From the NCBI GenBank assembly GCA_029257805.1, contig JARIAR010000067.1:19672-83671 (forward strand): DNA of 64,000 nucleotides, given 5' to 3'. The first letter of the stretch is position 1; every line of letters begins with the position of its first letter. The stretch is from Blautia sp. Its GTDB lineage: Bacteria; Bacillota; Clostridia; Lachnospirales; Lachnospiraceae. The notes below the pieces were generated by a model. That model was not told where the DNA came from. It worked only from the letters and a program-made list of their open reading frames with translations, and searched no databases. Positions 38,188 through 47,109 of the stretch are shown here, one piece after another. A program made the position numbers and the translations under genes.

Positions 38188-39372
38188 ATGAAAAGGCTTA
38201 TGATATTGGGAGCCAGTTATTCACAGCTTCCACTGATTGATGCCGCAAAAAAAGCGGGGATTTATACAATTGTAGCAAGTACGCCGGGGAGCTGGCCGGG
38301 ATTTCAGGCAGCAGATGATTTTACATATACAGATATTTCAAATCCGGAAGACGTGTTAAAAGCTGCAGAAAAATTTCAGATTGATGGAATTACAAGTTGT
38401 TGTCTTGATACAGGGGTTCCGGCGATAGGATTCGTAAGTGAAAAAATGGGACTTTGTGGTCCGTCTAAAGAGGCAGCCTGTATTACGACAAATAAATATA
38501 GGATGAAAGAAGCCTTTTTAAAAGGCGGTGTTTCCTGTGCAGTGCATAAAAAAGTAAAAAACAGGGAAGAACTGGAGGAGGCACTGCTGCATCTAAAGCT
38601 TCCTATTGTAACAAAAGCTGTAGATTTAATGGGGAGCAGAGGAATTTATCGGTGTAATACAAAAGAAGAAGTGTATGATAATTATGAAAAGACAATGAAA
38701 GATACCGGAATGGATTATTGTCTGGTGGAAGAATTTATAGAAGGCACTCTTTTTGGGGTAGAGGCAATGGTAAAAGATGGAGAAGTAGTCTTTTGTCTGC
38801 CGGATAATACAGAGGCATATGCCGGATATGTTCCAACTCCGGTAGGTCATTCTGTTCCATTTGAAAAAGAAGAACAGCTTGGTATTCAGGTAAGAGAGCA
38901 GTTAAGAAAGGCGGTTAAGGCAGTCGGTCTTGATAATTGTGCAGTTAACAGTGATATGATTTATAAGGATGGCCGCGTTTATGTCATTGAAATTACAGGG
39001 CGAGCAGGTGCAACCTGCCTTCCGGAAATTGTAGGGATTTATTATGGGATCAATTATTACGAAGCTATGGTGCGGCTTGCTCTTGGAATGGAGGTTGCGT
39101 CTATGTTTCAGAATCCGACTGGAAAAAGCTGCATTGCAAGAACTCTTCTTTCCGATAAAAGCGGAATCGTAAAAAAAATAGAAAATAACAATACTTCTGC
39201 AAGTGATATTGTAGATCTGCAATTTAACATTGCACCGGGAGATGCTGTGCGTAAATATGAGAATGGACGTGACAGAATCGGACAGGTCATTATAAAAGAG
39301 GACATTTTGCCGGATTGCAACAAGAGACTGGAAGAAGTTTTGTCAAAAATAAAGATTGAATTTGTAGAATAA
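38188..39372 (+). CDS. ATP-grasp ligase of the polysaccharide cluster
   Basis: 394 residues. The N-terminal pre-ATP-grasp fold starts MKRLMILGASYSQLPLIDAA. The ATP-grasp core includes TKAVDLMGSRGIYR, VEEFIEGTLFGVEAMV and the metal/ATP-binding VIEITGRAGATCLPEIV. It resembles carbamoyl-phosphate-synthase-like and amino-acid ligases that join a carboxylate to an amine through an acyl phosphate. Next to wbqC and an amino-sugar transaminase, it may attach an amino acid or other acyl group to an amino-sugar; substrate unproved. Confidence 0.85.
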   Translation: MKRLMILGASYSQLPLIDAAKKAGIYTIVASTPGSWPGFQAADDFTYTDISNPEDVLKAAEKFQIDGITSCCLDTGVPAIGFVSEKMGLCGPSKEAACITTNKYRMKEAFLKGGVSCAVHKKVKNREELEEALLHLKLPIVTKAVDLMGSRGIYRCNTKEEVYDNYEKTMKDTGMDYCLVEEFIEGTLFGVEAMVKDGEVVFCLPDNTEAYAGYVPTPVGHSVPFEKEEQLGIQVREQLRKAVKAVGLDNCAVNSDMIYKDGRVYVIEITGRAGATCLPEIVGIYYGINYYEAMVRLALGMEVASMFQNPTGKSCIARTLLSDKSGIVKKIENNNTSASDIVDLQFNIAPGDAVRKYENGRDRIGQVIIKEDILPDCNKRLEEVLSKIKIEFVE

Positions 39373-39387
39373 TTGTGGGAAAATGAC

Positions 39388-39744
39388 ATGAGAGAAAATT
39401 CGTTAAAAACAAAAACAGGATTATTTCTGGTTTTACATTTTTGTTTGCTGTTTAGCTCATTAAGCGGAATCTGTTCAAAAATGGCTGCAAATCAGAAAAA
39501 TTTTACAGGTTTTGCACTGTGGTATGGCGGTGTACTTGGGATTATGGCTGTGTATGCCATTGTGTGGCAGCAGATTTTAAAAAAACTTCCTCTTACGGTT
39601 GCGTATGCGAATAAGCCGGTAAGCCTTGTGTGGGGAATGTTATGGGGAAGTTTTATTTTTCATGAAAAAATTACCTGGAACATGCTTCTGGGAGCACTGG
39701 TGATTTTCGCAGGGATTTATTTGGTGGTGACAAGTGATGAGTGA
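39388..39744 (+). CDS. Small four-helix DMT/SMR-type protein, subunit 1
   Basis: 118 residues, four membrane helices, like EmrE or ArnE. I chose ATG 39388 rather than the TTG at 39373; the ribosome site (GTGGGA) is weak, so coupling to the upstream gene is likely. The GFALWYGGVLGIM and FAGIYLVVTSDE segments fit small multidrug-resistance folds. It overlaps the next, similar gene by 8 bases. Paired small DMT proteins such as ArnE/ArnF flip undecaprenyl-phosphate sugars; the next gene is a polyprenyl-sugar-type GT2, which favours that role. Confidence 0.75.
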   Translation: MRENSLKTKTGLFLVLHFCLLFSSLSGICSKMAANQKNFTGFALWYGGVLGIMAVYAIVWQQILKKLPLTVAYANKPVSLVWGMLWGSFIFHEKITWNMLLGALVIFAGIYLVVTSDE

Positions 39745-40081
39745 GTTACATATTTATATTGGGATTTTGATACTTTCTGTTTTGGTGGCTTCTGTTTCCC
39801 AGATTTTATTGAAGCTTTCCGCAAATAAAAAGTATACATGTGCATTTCGGGAATATTTTAATAAATACGTGATCATGGGTTATGGACTTTTGTTTGTGTC
39901 TACGATCCTTACTATGATCGCACTAAAAAAAGTACCGTTATCCTGGTCACCGGTGATAGAATCCAGCAGTTATATTTTTGTATCGGTTATGGGATACTTT
40001 ATTTTAAAAGAGCGTTTTACCAAAAGAAAGATAATGGGGCTTCTTGTTATATTTGCAGGAATTCTCATATTTTCCATGTAA
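39737..40081 (+). CDS. Small four-helix DMT/SMR-type protein, subunit 2
   Basis: 114 residues from ATG 39737 (GTG 39734 is possible). Four helices with SWSPVIESSSYIFVSVMGYFILKERFTKRKIMG in the C-terminal half (only KERFTKRK quoted as the typical DMT loop). It diverges strongly from subunit 1, as expected of a heterodimer. Likely ArnF-like partner in flipping a lipid-linked sugar across the membrane; a drug exporter is the alternative. Confidence 0.75.
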   Translation: MSELHIYIGILILSVLVASVSQILLKLSANKKYTCAFREYFNKYVIMGYGLLFVSTILTMIALKKVPLSWSPVIESSSYIFVSVMGYFILKERFTKRKIMGLLVIFAGILIFSM

Positions 40082-40105
40082 GAAAAAGAGGAGAGGAATG
40101 AACCA

Positions 40106-41104
40106 ATGCTTTTATCCATAGTGATTCCCTGCTACAATTCTGCTCATACAATAGGAAAAGTTGTGGAATTGAGTATGGAAGAAATTCAGAAAATAAAAGG
40201 GTTAGACTGTGAATTTATTCTTGTTAATGATTATTCACCTGATAATACGTACCAGGCAATTTGTGAACTTGCAAAAAAATATCCAAATGTAAAAGGAATC
40301 AATCTGGCCAAGAATTTTGGACAGCATAATGCCATTATGGCAGGTCTGTCAGAGGCTAAGGGTGATTATATTATGGGAATGGATGATGATATGCAGACGC
40401 ATCCTTCACAGATTCCTGCCTTTATAAATAAAATGCAGGAAGGGTATGATGTTGTGTTTGGGATTTATAAAAAGAGAAAATTCAACTTTTTTAAAAACCT
40501 TACAAGTAAAGCGGCATCGTTTATTATGTGGCATATGGTAGACAGACCAAAGGGACTGGAAGCAAGTAATTATTGGTGTTGTCGAAAATATGTACGGGAT
40601 GAACTTGTAAAATATCAGGGATACAATTTGTATCTTCAAATGCTTTTTTATCGTACAACAAGAAATATTGCAAATATTGAAATTGAGCATTTTGACAGGG
40701 AAGAAGGAACGTCCAATTATAATTTTCGAAAACTTTTTAAGTTGTTTATGTCGTTCCTTAATTATTCCGTTGTGCCGTTGCGAATTGCAACCTGCCTTGG
40801 AACTTTATTTTCGGCAGCAGGATTTATCGGCGCCATTGTAATTCTCATACAAAAGATTCTATCCCCGGAAATGCTGGTTGGATGGGCGTCGATTATGTGT
40901 GCTTTGTTTGTATTTTTTGGTTTTACATTTTTGATGCTGGGTATTATTGGAGAATATATTGGAAAGCTGATTTTAAATCAAAGCCGGACACCGCAGTACG
41001 TTGTGCGGGAAACCATAAATATTAATCCGGATTCGCAGGTACATAGCAGTAGGGACTATATGGAAAGAATACAGAAGACAGGGGAAGAAACAGGAAATGA
41101 TTGA
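40106..41104 (+). CDS. GT2 glycosyltransferase, polyprenyl-phosphate sugar type
   Basis: 332 residues. The GT-A domain starts LSIVIPCYNSAHTIGKVVE and has the metal-binding MDDDMQTHP. Two C-terminal helices (about 230-255 and 265-290) and a tail give the GtrB/ArnC/DPM-synthase architecture: a sugar is moved from a nucleotide donor to undecaprenyl phosphate at the inner membrane face. GAGGAGAGG precedes the ATG. With the small membrane pair upstream it forms an ArnC-E-F-like module. Overlaps wecE by 8 bases. Confidence 0.88.
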   Translation: MLLSIVIPCYNSAHTIGKVVELSMEEIQKIKGLDCEFILVNDYSPDNTYQAICELAKKYPNVKGINLAKNFGQHNAIMAGLSEAKGDYIMGMDDDMQTHPSQIPAFINKMQEGYDVVFGIYKKRKFNFFKNLTSKAASFIMWHMVDRPKGLEASNYWCCRKYVRDELVKYQGYNLYLQMLFYRTTRNIANIEIEHFDREEGTSNYNFRKLFKLFMSFLNYSVVPLRIATCLGTLFSAAGFIGAIVILIQKILSPEMLVGWASIMCALFVFFGFTFLMLGIIGEYIGKLILNQSRTPQYVVRETININPDSQVHSSRDYMERIQKTGEETGND

Positions 41105-42233
41105 TTTTAACAGACCAGCGTTTGTAGGAAAAGAACTTGAGTATATAAAAGATGCAGTGGAGAGAGGGATGCTTTGTGGAGATGGAATTTACACAAAGCG
41201 ATGTTCTGCGTGGATGGAAGAGCGTTTTCATGCGAATCATGTAATGCTCACCACTTCCTGTACGCATGCACTTGAAATGGCTGCATATCTTTGTGATATT
41301 CAGCCGGGAGATGAAGTGATCATGCCTTCCTATACCTTTGTATCAACTGCAGATGCGTTTGTACTGAGGGGTGCTAAAATTGTATTTGTGGACATTAGAC
41401 CGGATACAATGAATATTGATGAAAGAAAGATAGAGGCAGCGATCACTCCAAAGACAAAAGCAATCGTGCCGGTACATTATGCCGGCATTGCCTGTGAAAT
41501 GGATACGATCATGGAACTTGCAAAGAAGTATGATCTGAAAGTTGTGGAGGATGCAGCGCAGGCAGTTGGTTCTTATTATAAGGGAAAGGCTCTTGGAACC
41601 ATTGGAGATTTTGGATGTTACAGTTTCCATGAAACAAAAAATTATACAATGGGAGAAGGGGGAGCTCTTGTTTACCAGGATGACAAATACCGGGAGAGAG
41701 CAGAAATATTAAGAGAAAAAGGAACAGACAGAAGTAAATTTTTCCGGGGACAGGTAGATAAGTATCGCTGGATCGACTATGGTTCTTCTTATCTTCCAAG
41801 TGAGCTGAATGCGGCTTACCTCTATGCACAGTTGGAAGAATGTGATAGAATCAGTAAGAAACGAGAAGAAATTTATCAGTATTATCATACACATCTGGCA
41901 TCTTTGGAAGCAGAGGGGAAAATCGAGCGCCCTGTTGTTCCGGAGGGTTGTACCAACAACTGCCATATGTATTATATGAAAGTGAAAAATATAGAGGTAC
42001 GTAAACGGATGCTGGCGTATCTTAGAGAAAAGGGAATTTGCAGTGTATTCCATTATGTTCCGTTACATACTGCTCCTGCAGGACAGAAGTTTGGAAGGTT
42101 TTCAGGAGAAGATATTTATACAACAAAAGAAAGCGAAAGACTGATTCGTCTGCCAATGTTTTATAATCTGGATATGGAAGATGTAAAAACAGTGACAGAA
42201 GCAGTTCTGGCTTTTGATGAATATGAGGATTAG
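41097..42233 (+). CDS. wecE: dTDP-4-amino-4,6-dideoxygalactose transaminase (WecE/RffA type)
   Basis: 378-residue PLP enzyme of the DegT/DnrJ/EryC1/StrS family that aminates dTDP-4-keto-6-deoxyglucose to dTDP-4-amino-4,6-dideoxy-galactose. It is very close to E. coli WecE over long stretches, including PGDEVIMPSYTFVSTADAFV, DIRPDTMNID, IVPVHYAGIACEMDTIM and FFRGQVDKYRW. The PLP lysine lies in CYSFHETKNYTMGEGGA. The product would be a precursor of a 4-amino-sugar residue. The substrate also requires RmlA and RmlB, which are not in the window. Confidence 0.9.
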   Translation: MIDFNRPAFVGKELEYIKDAVERGMLCGDGIYTKRCSAWMEERFHANHVMLTTSCTHALEMAAYLCDIQPGDEVIMPSYTFVSTADAFVLRGAKIVFVDIRPDTMNIDERKIEAAITPKTKAIVPVHYAGIACEMDTIMELAKKYDLKVVEDAAQAVGSYYKGKALGTIGDFGCYSFHETKNYTMGEGGALVYQDDKYRERAEILREKGTDRSKFFRGQVDKYRWIDYGSSYLPSELNAAYLYAQLEECDRISKKREEIYQYYHTHLASLEAEGKIERPVVPEGCTNNCHMYYMKVKNIEVRKRMLAYLREKGICSVFHYVPLHTAPAGQKFGRFSGEDIYTTKESERLIRLPMFYNLDMEDVKTVTEAVLAFDEYED

Positions 42234-42250
42234 AAGAAAAGGAGAAAAAA

Positions 42251-42805
42251 ATGGGAAAAATCAAGGTGACACCATGTGGAGATATTGAAGGATTAAAGGT
42301 AATAGAACCAACTGTATTTGGAGATTCCAGAGGATATTTTATGGAAACATATAATTATAATGATTTTAAAGAAGCTGGGATTGATGTAGAATTTGTACAG
42401 GATAATCAGTCCAGTTCTCATTATGGAGTTCTTCGTGGCCTTCACTTCCAGATCAACTATCCGCAGGATAAACTTGTGCGTGTTGTAAGCGGAGAGGTAT
42501 ATGATGTGGCTGTGGATTTACGAGAAGGATCTGCCACATACGGAAAATGGTATGGAGTTCTTCTTTCAGCAGAAAATAAAAAACAGTTTTTTATTCCAAG
42601 AGGATTTGCCCATGGTTTTTTAGTTCTTTCAGAGAGAGCTGAATTTACTTATAAATGTTCTGATTTTTATCATCCAAACGATGAAGGCGGTTTAATCTGG
42701 AATGATCCGGATATTGGGGTAGAGTGGCCGATTCCGGAAGGTATGGAACTGGATTTGTCTGACAAAGACAAAAAGTGGCATGGTTTCAAAGAATTTCACA
42801 GATAG
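42251..42805 (+). CDS. rfbC: dTDP-4-dehydrorhamnose 3,5-epimerase
   Basis: 184-residue cupin enzyme of dTDP-L-rhamnose synthesis. Typical features are FGDSRGYFMETYN, FVQDNQSSS, VLRGLHFQ with the active-site His, and FIPRGFAHGFLVLS. Ribosome site AAGGAG before ATG 42251. It competes with WecE for the same 4-keto intermediate, so both rhamnose and a 4-amino-sugar are probably made. RmlA, RmlB and RmlD are not in the window. Confidence 0.95.
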   Translation: MGKIKVTPCGDIEGLKVIEPTVFGDSRGYFMETYNYNDFKEAGIDVEFVQDNQSSSHYGVLRGLHFQINYPQDKLVRVVSGEVYDVAVDLREGSATYGKWYGVLLSAENKKQFFIPRGFAHGFLVLSERAEFTYKCSDFYHPNDEGGLIWNDPDIGVEWPIPEGMELDLSDKDKKWHGFKEFHR

Positions 42806-42814
42806 GAGTTGCAA

Positions 42815-43630
42815 ATGTTGAAAACTATTTTTTCCCTGCCGGCGGAACTGTATAAAAACCGCCGGCTGGTTTTAAAACTGGCAAAAAATGATTTTAAGAC
42901 AAAATATGCAGGTTCCTATCTGGGAATTGTATGGGCATTTGTACAGCCAATCGTAACAATCCTTGTGTATTGGTTTGTATTTTCAGTAGGATTCCGTTCA
43001 GGAACAGGAGATCTTGGGATTCCGTTTGTACTGTATCTTGTAGCAGGTATTGTGCCCTGGTTCTTTTTTCAGGATGCTTTGATCGGAGGAACAAATTCTC
43101 TTCTCGAATATAATTATCTTGTTAAAAAAGTCGTTTTCAATATCAGCGTTCTTCCTGTAGTGAAGATTATTTCTGCGATGTTTGTACACGGCTTTTTCGT
43201 GTTGTTTACCATTATTTTATATATGGGCTATGGCCGTTTTCCTGACTGGTATTATATACAGCTTCTTTATTACAGCGGATGTACATTTTTACTTGTTCTG
43301 GGACTTACGTATGCCACATGTTCCATTGTTGTCTTTTTCAGAGATCTGACACAGATTATCAGTATTGGTCTTCAGGTGGGTGTCTGGCTGACTCCTATTA
43401 TGTGGGTAGCAGAAAATTCTCTTGTAGGTCATCCGCTTTTGCAGAAAGTTTTACAGTTGAATCCGGTATACTATATTGTATCCGGATATCGTGATACATT
43501 TATTATGAAAAAATGGTTTTTTGAAAGCCCTGTTTGGACATTGTATTTCTGGATTTTTACAATTTTATGTTTTGTATTCGGAAACTGGGTATTTAAGCGC
43601 CTGCGTGTCCATTTTGCAGATGTATTATAA
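42815..43630 (+). CDS. Polysaccharide ABC exporter permease (Wzm/TagG type)
   Basis: 271 residues with six helices and the family segments VLKLAKNDFKTKYAGSYLG and PVYYIVSGYRDTFI. ATG 42815 fits the TAGGAG at 42803-42807; the TTG at 42809 is too close to it. Wzm/TagG proteins export undecaprenyl-linked glycans or teichoic acids. The ATPase gene follows at 14 bases. The cluster holds no Wzy/Wzx set, so export is ABC-dependent. Confidence 0.93.
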   Translation: MLKTIFSLPAELYKNRRLVLKLAKNDFKTKYAGSYLGIVWAFVQPIVTILVYWFVFSVGFRSGTGDLGIPFVLYLVAGIVPWFFFQDALIGGTNSLLEYNYLVKKVVFNISVLPVVKIISAMFVHGFFVLFTIILYMGYGRFPDWYYIQLLYYSGCTFLLVLGLTYATCSIVVFFRDLTQIISIGLQVGVWLTPIMWVAENSLVGHPLLQKVLQLNPVYYIVSGYRDTFIMKKWFFESPVWTLYFWIFTILCFVFGNWVFKRLRVHFADVL

Positions 43631-43644
43631 AGAGAGGGAAAAAC

Positions 43645-44916
43645 GTGGAAAATAAAAAAGTCATTCAGGTGGAACATCTGACAAAAATGTATAAACTTTA
43701 TGACAAGCCCTCAGACAGATTAAAAGAGTCACTGGGATTAACGAGAAAGAAACGTTACAGAGAGCATTATGCCCTTCGTGACATAAATTTTGATATAGAA
43801 GAGGGAGAATGTGTGGGTATTATCGGAACAAATGGTTCTGGAAAATCCACCATTTTGAAAATTATCACAGGCGTTCTTTCGCCTACAGAAGGTGAAGTAA
43901 AAGTAAACGGCAGAATTTCAGCTCTTTTGGAACTGGGAGCCGGATTTAATATGGAATATACAGGATTGGAAAATGTTTATTTAAATGGAACCATGATCGG
44001 TTTTACAAAAGAAGAGATAGACGCCCGTCTTGATGATATTCTTTCTTTTGCAGATATTGGGGATTTTATACATCAGCCGGTAAAGATGTATTCCAGTGGT
44101 ATGTTTGTACGTCTGGCATTTGCTGTTGCCATTAATATTGATCCGGAAATTTTAATTGTAGATGAAGCACTGTCAGTTGGCGATGTGTTTTTCCAGGCAA
44201 AATGTTATCATAAATTTGAAGAATTTAAAAAGCAGGGGAAAACCATTTTAATTGTCAGCCATGATCTGAGCAGTATTTCTAAATATTGCGATAAGGTTAT
44301 TCTTTTAAATAAAGGAGAAATGCTGGATCAGGGACAGCCTAAAATGATGGTGGATATGTACAAGCAGCTTCTTGTGAATCAGAATCCTGTAAAGCAGGGA
44401 GAATCAGAAGCACCGGTACTGCAAAAGGAAGCGGAAGACTGGAGATCCGGTTTTCAGGTTAATCCTGATACACTGGAGTATGGAGATAAACAGGCTGAAA
44501 TTGTGGATTTTGTAGTATTAGATTCGGAAGGACGTCAAAGCAATACGCTTGAAAAAGGAAGAGATTTTTCTATTAAAATGAAGATTCATTTTCACGAGAC
44601 GATTCAGCAGCCGATTATGGCGTTTACTTTTAAAAATGTACAGGGAACAGAGATTACAGGAACAAATACTTTGTTTGAAGAGGTTAACGTAGAACATTCT
44701 CAGGCAGGAAGAGAATGTATTGTAACGTTTCAGCAGGAAATGAATTTACAGGGAGGAGAGTATCTTCTGTCATTTGGATGTACAGGGTACTGCAGTGGTG
44801 ATTTTACTGTATTCCACAGGTTGTATGACGCTTGTAATATTACTGTGGTTTCTCAAAAAAATACAGTGGGATTTTATGATATGAATTCCAAAGTGACTTT
44901 GGAAGAACTGGAATAA
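43645..44916 (+). CDS. Polysaccharide ABC exporter ATPase with C-terminal glycan-binding domain (Wzt type)
   Basis: 423 residues, GTG start at 43645. The ATPase part (about 1-250) has GTNGSGKST, YSSGMFVRLAFAVA and LIVDEALSVGD. A linker leads to a C-terminal Wzt_C-like beta domain (about 270-420). In O9a/O8-type O-antigen export that domain recognises a modified chain end. Gram-positive TagH lacks it, so the presence of the domain suggests export is keyed to a terminal modification. The likely modifying genes follow directly. Confidence 0.93.
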   Translation: MENKKVIQVEHLTKMYKLYDKPSDRLKESLGLTRKKRYREHYALRDINFDIEEGECVGIIGTNGSGKSTILKIITGVLSPTEGEVKVNGRISALLELGAGFNMEYTGLENVYLNGTMIGFTKEEIDARLDDILSFADIGDFIHQPVKMYSSGMFVRLAFAVAINIDPEILIVDEALSVGDVFFQAKCYHKFEEFKKQGKTILIVSHDLSSISKYCDKVILLNKGEMLDQGQPKMMVDMYKQLLVNQNPVKQGESEAPVLQKEAEDWRSGFQVNPDTLEYGDKQAEIVDFVVLDSEGRQSNTLEKGRDFSIKMKIHFHETIQQPIMAFTFKNVQGTEITGTNTLFEEVNVEHSQAGRECIVTFQQEMNLQGGEYLLSFGCTGYCSGDFTVFHRLYDACNITVVSQKNTVGFYDMNSKVTLEELE

Positions 44917-44930
44917 AAAAGGAGAACAAT

Positions 44931-45857
44931 ATGCAGGAAAAAATCGGAAATGTGACATTGGACTATACGTATTATCCTGGAGAAGACTTATATAGCGATG
45001 GTCCGGTAGAGGAAGAACTTCTGGAAATTGCGAAAAATTACAGGGAAAAAGAGCTGAATCATGTGATTGCCGAGCGGAAAAGCTGGCCTGTACTTTATCA
45101 TTTTTCCCATATTCGTAAGAATATTCTGGACTGGCTTCCTATAACAAAAGAACATAAGGTGCTGGAAATTGGTTCTGGCTGTGGAGCTGTTACAGGTGCC
45201 CTTGCAGAAAAAGCCGGTTCTCTTACCTGCATTGAATTATCAAAAATGCGCAGTACGATTAATGGGTACCGCAATAGAGATTATGAGAATGTAAAAATAA
45301 TGGTAGGAAATTTTCAGGATATTGAAAAAAACCTGAATGAAAAATTTGATTATATCACCCTTATTGGAGTGTTTGAATATTCGGAAGGATATATTGGAAC
45401 AGAAGAACCTTATGTGGAAATGCTGCGTCGGATTTCTCGTCATCTTGTGCCGGGAGGAAAGATTATCATAGCCATTGAAAACAGACTGGGATTAAAATAT
45501 TGGGCAGGTTGTACAGAAGATCATGTTGGAACATATTTTGAAGGACTTGAAGGATATCCGCAGACAAAAGGGGTGAAGACATTTTCTAAAAATGAACTTT
45601 CAGAGATTATAAAAGAAGCAGGGGCATTTAAAACTTCTTTCTATTATCCATATCCGGATTATAAATTTCCTATGACGATTTATTCCGATTCTTATCTTCC
45701 TAAAAAGGGAGAATTACATGACCTTTTTGCAAATTATGACAGAGAACGAATTGTATTGTTTGATGAACCAAAGGTATATGATTCTCTAATTGAAAGTGGA
45801 TTATTCCCGGAATTTTCTAATTCTTTTCTTGTGGTAGCAGAAAAGGAGGAACAGTGA
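44931..45857 (+). CDS. SAM-dependent methyltransferase of the export cluster
   Basis: 308 residues, class I fold. Motif I is VLEIGSGCGAVTGALAE, and a later acidic Ile-Glu (TCIELSKMR) fits motif II. The N-terminal 60 residues (LDYTYYPGEDLYSDG) are of the type seen in WbdD-like and similar polysaccharide methyltransferases. It sits between the Wzt ATPase and a kinase-like coiled-coil protein, with the stop overlapping the next start. Capping or decorating the exported glycan is inferred; the methyl acceptor is unknown. Confidence 0.85.
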   Translation: MQEKIGNVTLDYTYYPGEDLYSDGPVEEELLEIAKNYREKELNHVIAERKSWPVLYHFSHIRKNILDWLPITKEHKVLEIGSGCGAVTGALAEKAGSLTCIELSKMRSTINGYRNRDYENVKIMVGNFQDIEKNLNEKFDYITLIGVFEYSEGYIGTEEPYVEMLRRISRHLVPGGKIIIAIENRLGLKYWAGCTEDHVGTYFEGLEGYPQTKGVKTFSKNELSEIIKEAGAFKTSFYYPYPDYKFPMTIYSDSYLPKKGELHDLFANYDRERIVLFDEPKVYDSLIESGLFPEFSNSFLVVAEKEEQ

Positions 45858-47107
45858 TGGAACATTTAATTTACAGTAAGTATTCCAATGAACGTAGTGT
45901 GGACTTTGCCCTGCGAACAGATATTATAGAAAAAGAGAATAGCCGTCTTGTAAAGAAAACTCCTTTGTATAAAGAAGGAGAGAAACATGTTGAAAAATTA
46001 GCGGACTGGTACGAAAAACTGGAGAAGATATTTGAAAGATCTTCATTTGTCTGCAATAAATGCAGTCTTTCAGGAAACAGTGCAGTTTTGGAATATGTTT
46101 ATGGAGAAACCATGGAGGAGCGTCTTGACAGTCTGTTGAAAAAGGGAGATACAGACAGCGCCAGGTGCCTTCTTAAAGGATATTTAAAAGAAGTTGAAAA
46201 AATATATGCAGGAACTTCTTTTGTAAAAACAAAGGAATTTGAAGCTGTTTTTGGAAATGCTGCTCTGGATCAGAATCTGGAATGCGGAAAAGTTACAGAT
46301 ATTGATATGGTTTGTCAGAATGTGGTATGTACAGAGCCACCGGTTATTCTTGATTATGAGTGGACATTTGAATTTCCCATACCTTGTAAATTTGTGTTGT
46401 ACCGTATCATTCATTATTATATACACACAAATCCTATGCGGGAAGTTTTAGATGAAGAAAGCCTTTACACGGAGTTTGGCATTGATCAGGGACTTCGTGA
46501 AACATTTGGAAAGATGGAAGAAGCTTTTCAGAGATATATTACAAAAGGGCATGTTCCCATGCGTGATATGTTTATGGAGATTTCCCCGGGTGTGATTCAG
46601 ATGTATCATGTACAGCCGGGACATATGCAGATATACTTTTCTTTTGGGGAAGGATATTGTGAAGAGAATTCTGTGGTTTTTCCAATAAAAGACGGAGAAG
46701 TATCCGCTACTGTAGAAATTCCGGAAGGTTGTACGGAAATACGAGTGGATCCGGGAGATGAGCCATGTGTGGTTCTATTGAAAAAATTGGATTTTGACGG
46801 AAAAACAGCAAATTTAAAAGGTGCAGTGGCAGCGGATGGAGTGATTCGGGGAAATCAGGGATATATTGCACGTAAGGATCCGGGAATAGAGAAAATTTTT
46901 GTACCGGAAGGAGCAAAAGAACTGGAGATTTCTCTTGTGATTTCCAATGGTTCTTTGGAAATCATAAAGCAGCTGGTGGAAGCACAAAAAGAAAATAAAA
47001 TTCTGAAAAGAAAGGTGCAGCATCAGGCGCAGCTTATTCAGGATATGAAAAATACAAAAATCTGGAAAATATATGAGAAATACAGGAAAAAAGTAGAGAG
47101 GAAATAG
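45857..47107 (+). CDS. Kinase-like protein with C-terminal coiled coil
   Basis: 416 residues from ATG 45857 (AAGGAGGA upstream; GTG 45854 is too near). The N-terminal half has the marks of a protein-kinase/APH fold: VKKTP as a possible Lys strand, hinge LEYVYGE (about 79-85), catalytic-loop-like DMVCQN (Asp150 to Asn155, the HxDxxxxN spacing) and LDYEW (Asp166) in the DFG place. A beta region follows (about 250-370), then a coiled coil (about 372-416) ending basic. No HRD motif is seen. By order and layout it could act with the upstream methyltransferase as a WbdD-like chain terminator. Hypothesis; annotation by homology was not possible. Confidence 0.75.
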   Translation: MEHLIYSKYSNERSVDFALRTDIIEKENSRLVKKTPLYKEGEKHVEKLADWYEKLEKIFERSSFVCNKCSLSGNSAVLEYVYGETMEERLDSLLKKGDTDSARCLLKGYLKEVEKIYAGTSFVKTKEFEAVFGNAALDQNLECGKVTDIDMVCQNVVCTEPPVILDYEWTFEFPIPCKFVLYRIIHYYIHTNPMREVLDEESLYTEFGIDQGLRETFGKMEEAFQRYITKGHVPMRDMFMEISPGVIQMYHVQPGHMQIYFSFGEGYCEENSVVFPIKDGEVSATVEIPEGCTEIRVDPGDEPCVVLLKKLDFDGKTANLKGAVAADGVIRGNQGYIARKDPGIEKIFVPEGAKELEISLVISNGSLEIIKQLVEAQKENKILKRKVQHQAQLIQDMKNTKIWKIYEKYRKKVERK

Positions 47108-47109
47108 TG

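Noticed and set aside
39388..40081. Simple multidrug-resistance EmrE pair
   Set aside because: The position between an ATP-grasp gene and a polyprenyl-sugar GT2 fits a lipid-sugar flippase better; drug export kept only as an alternative.
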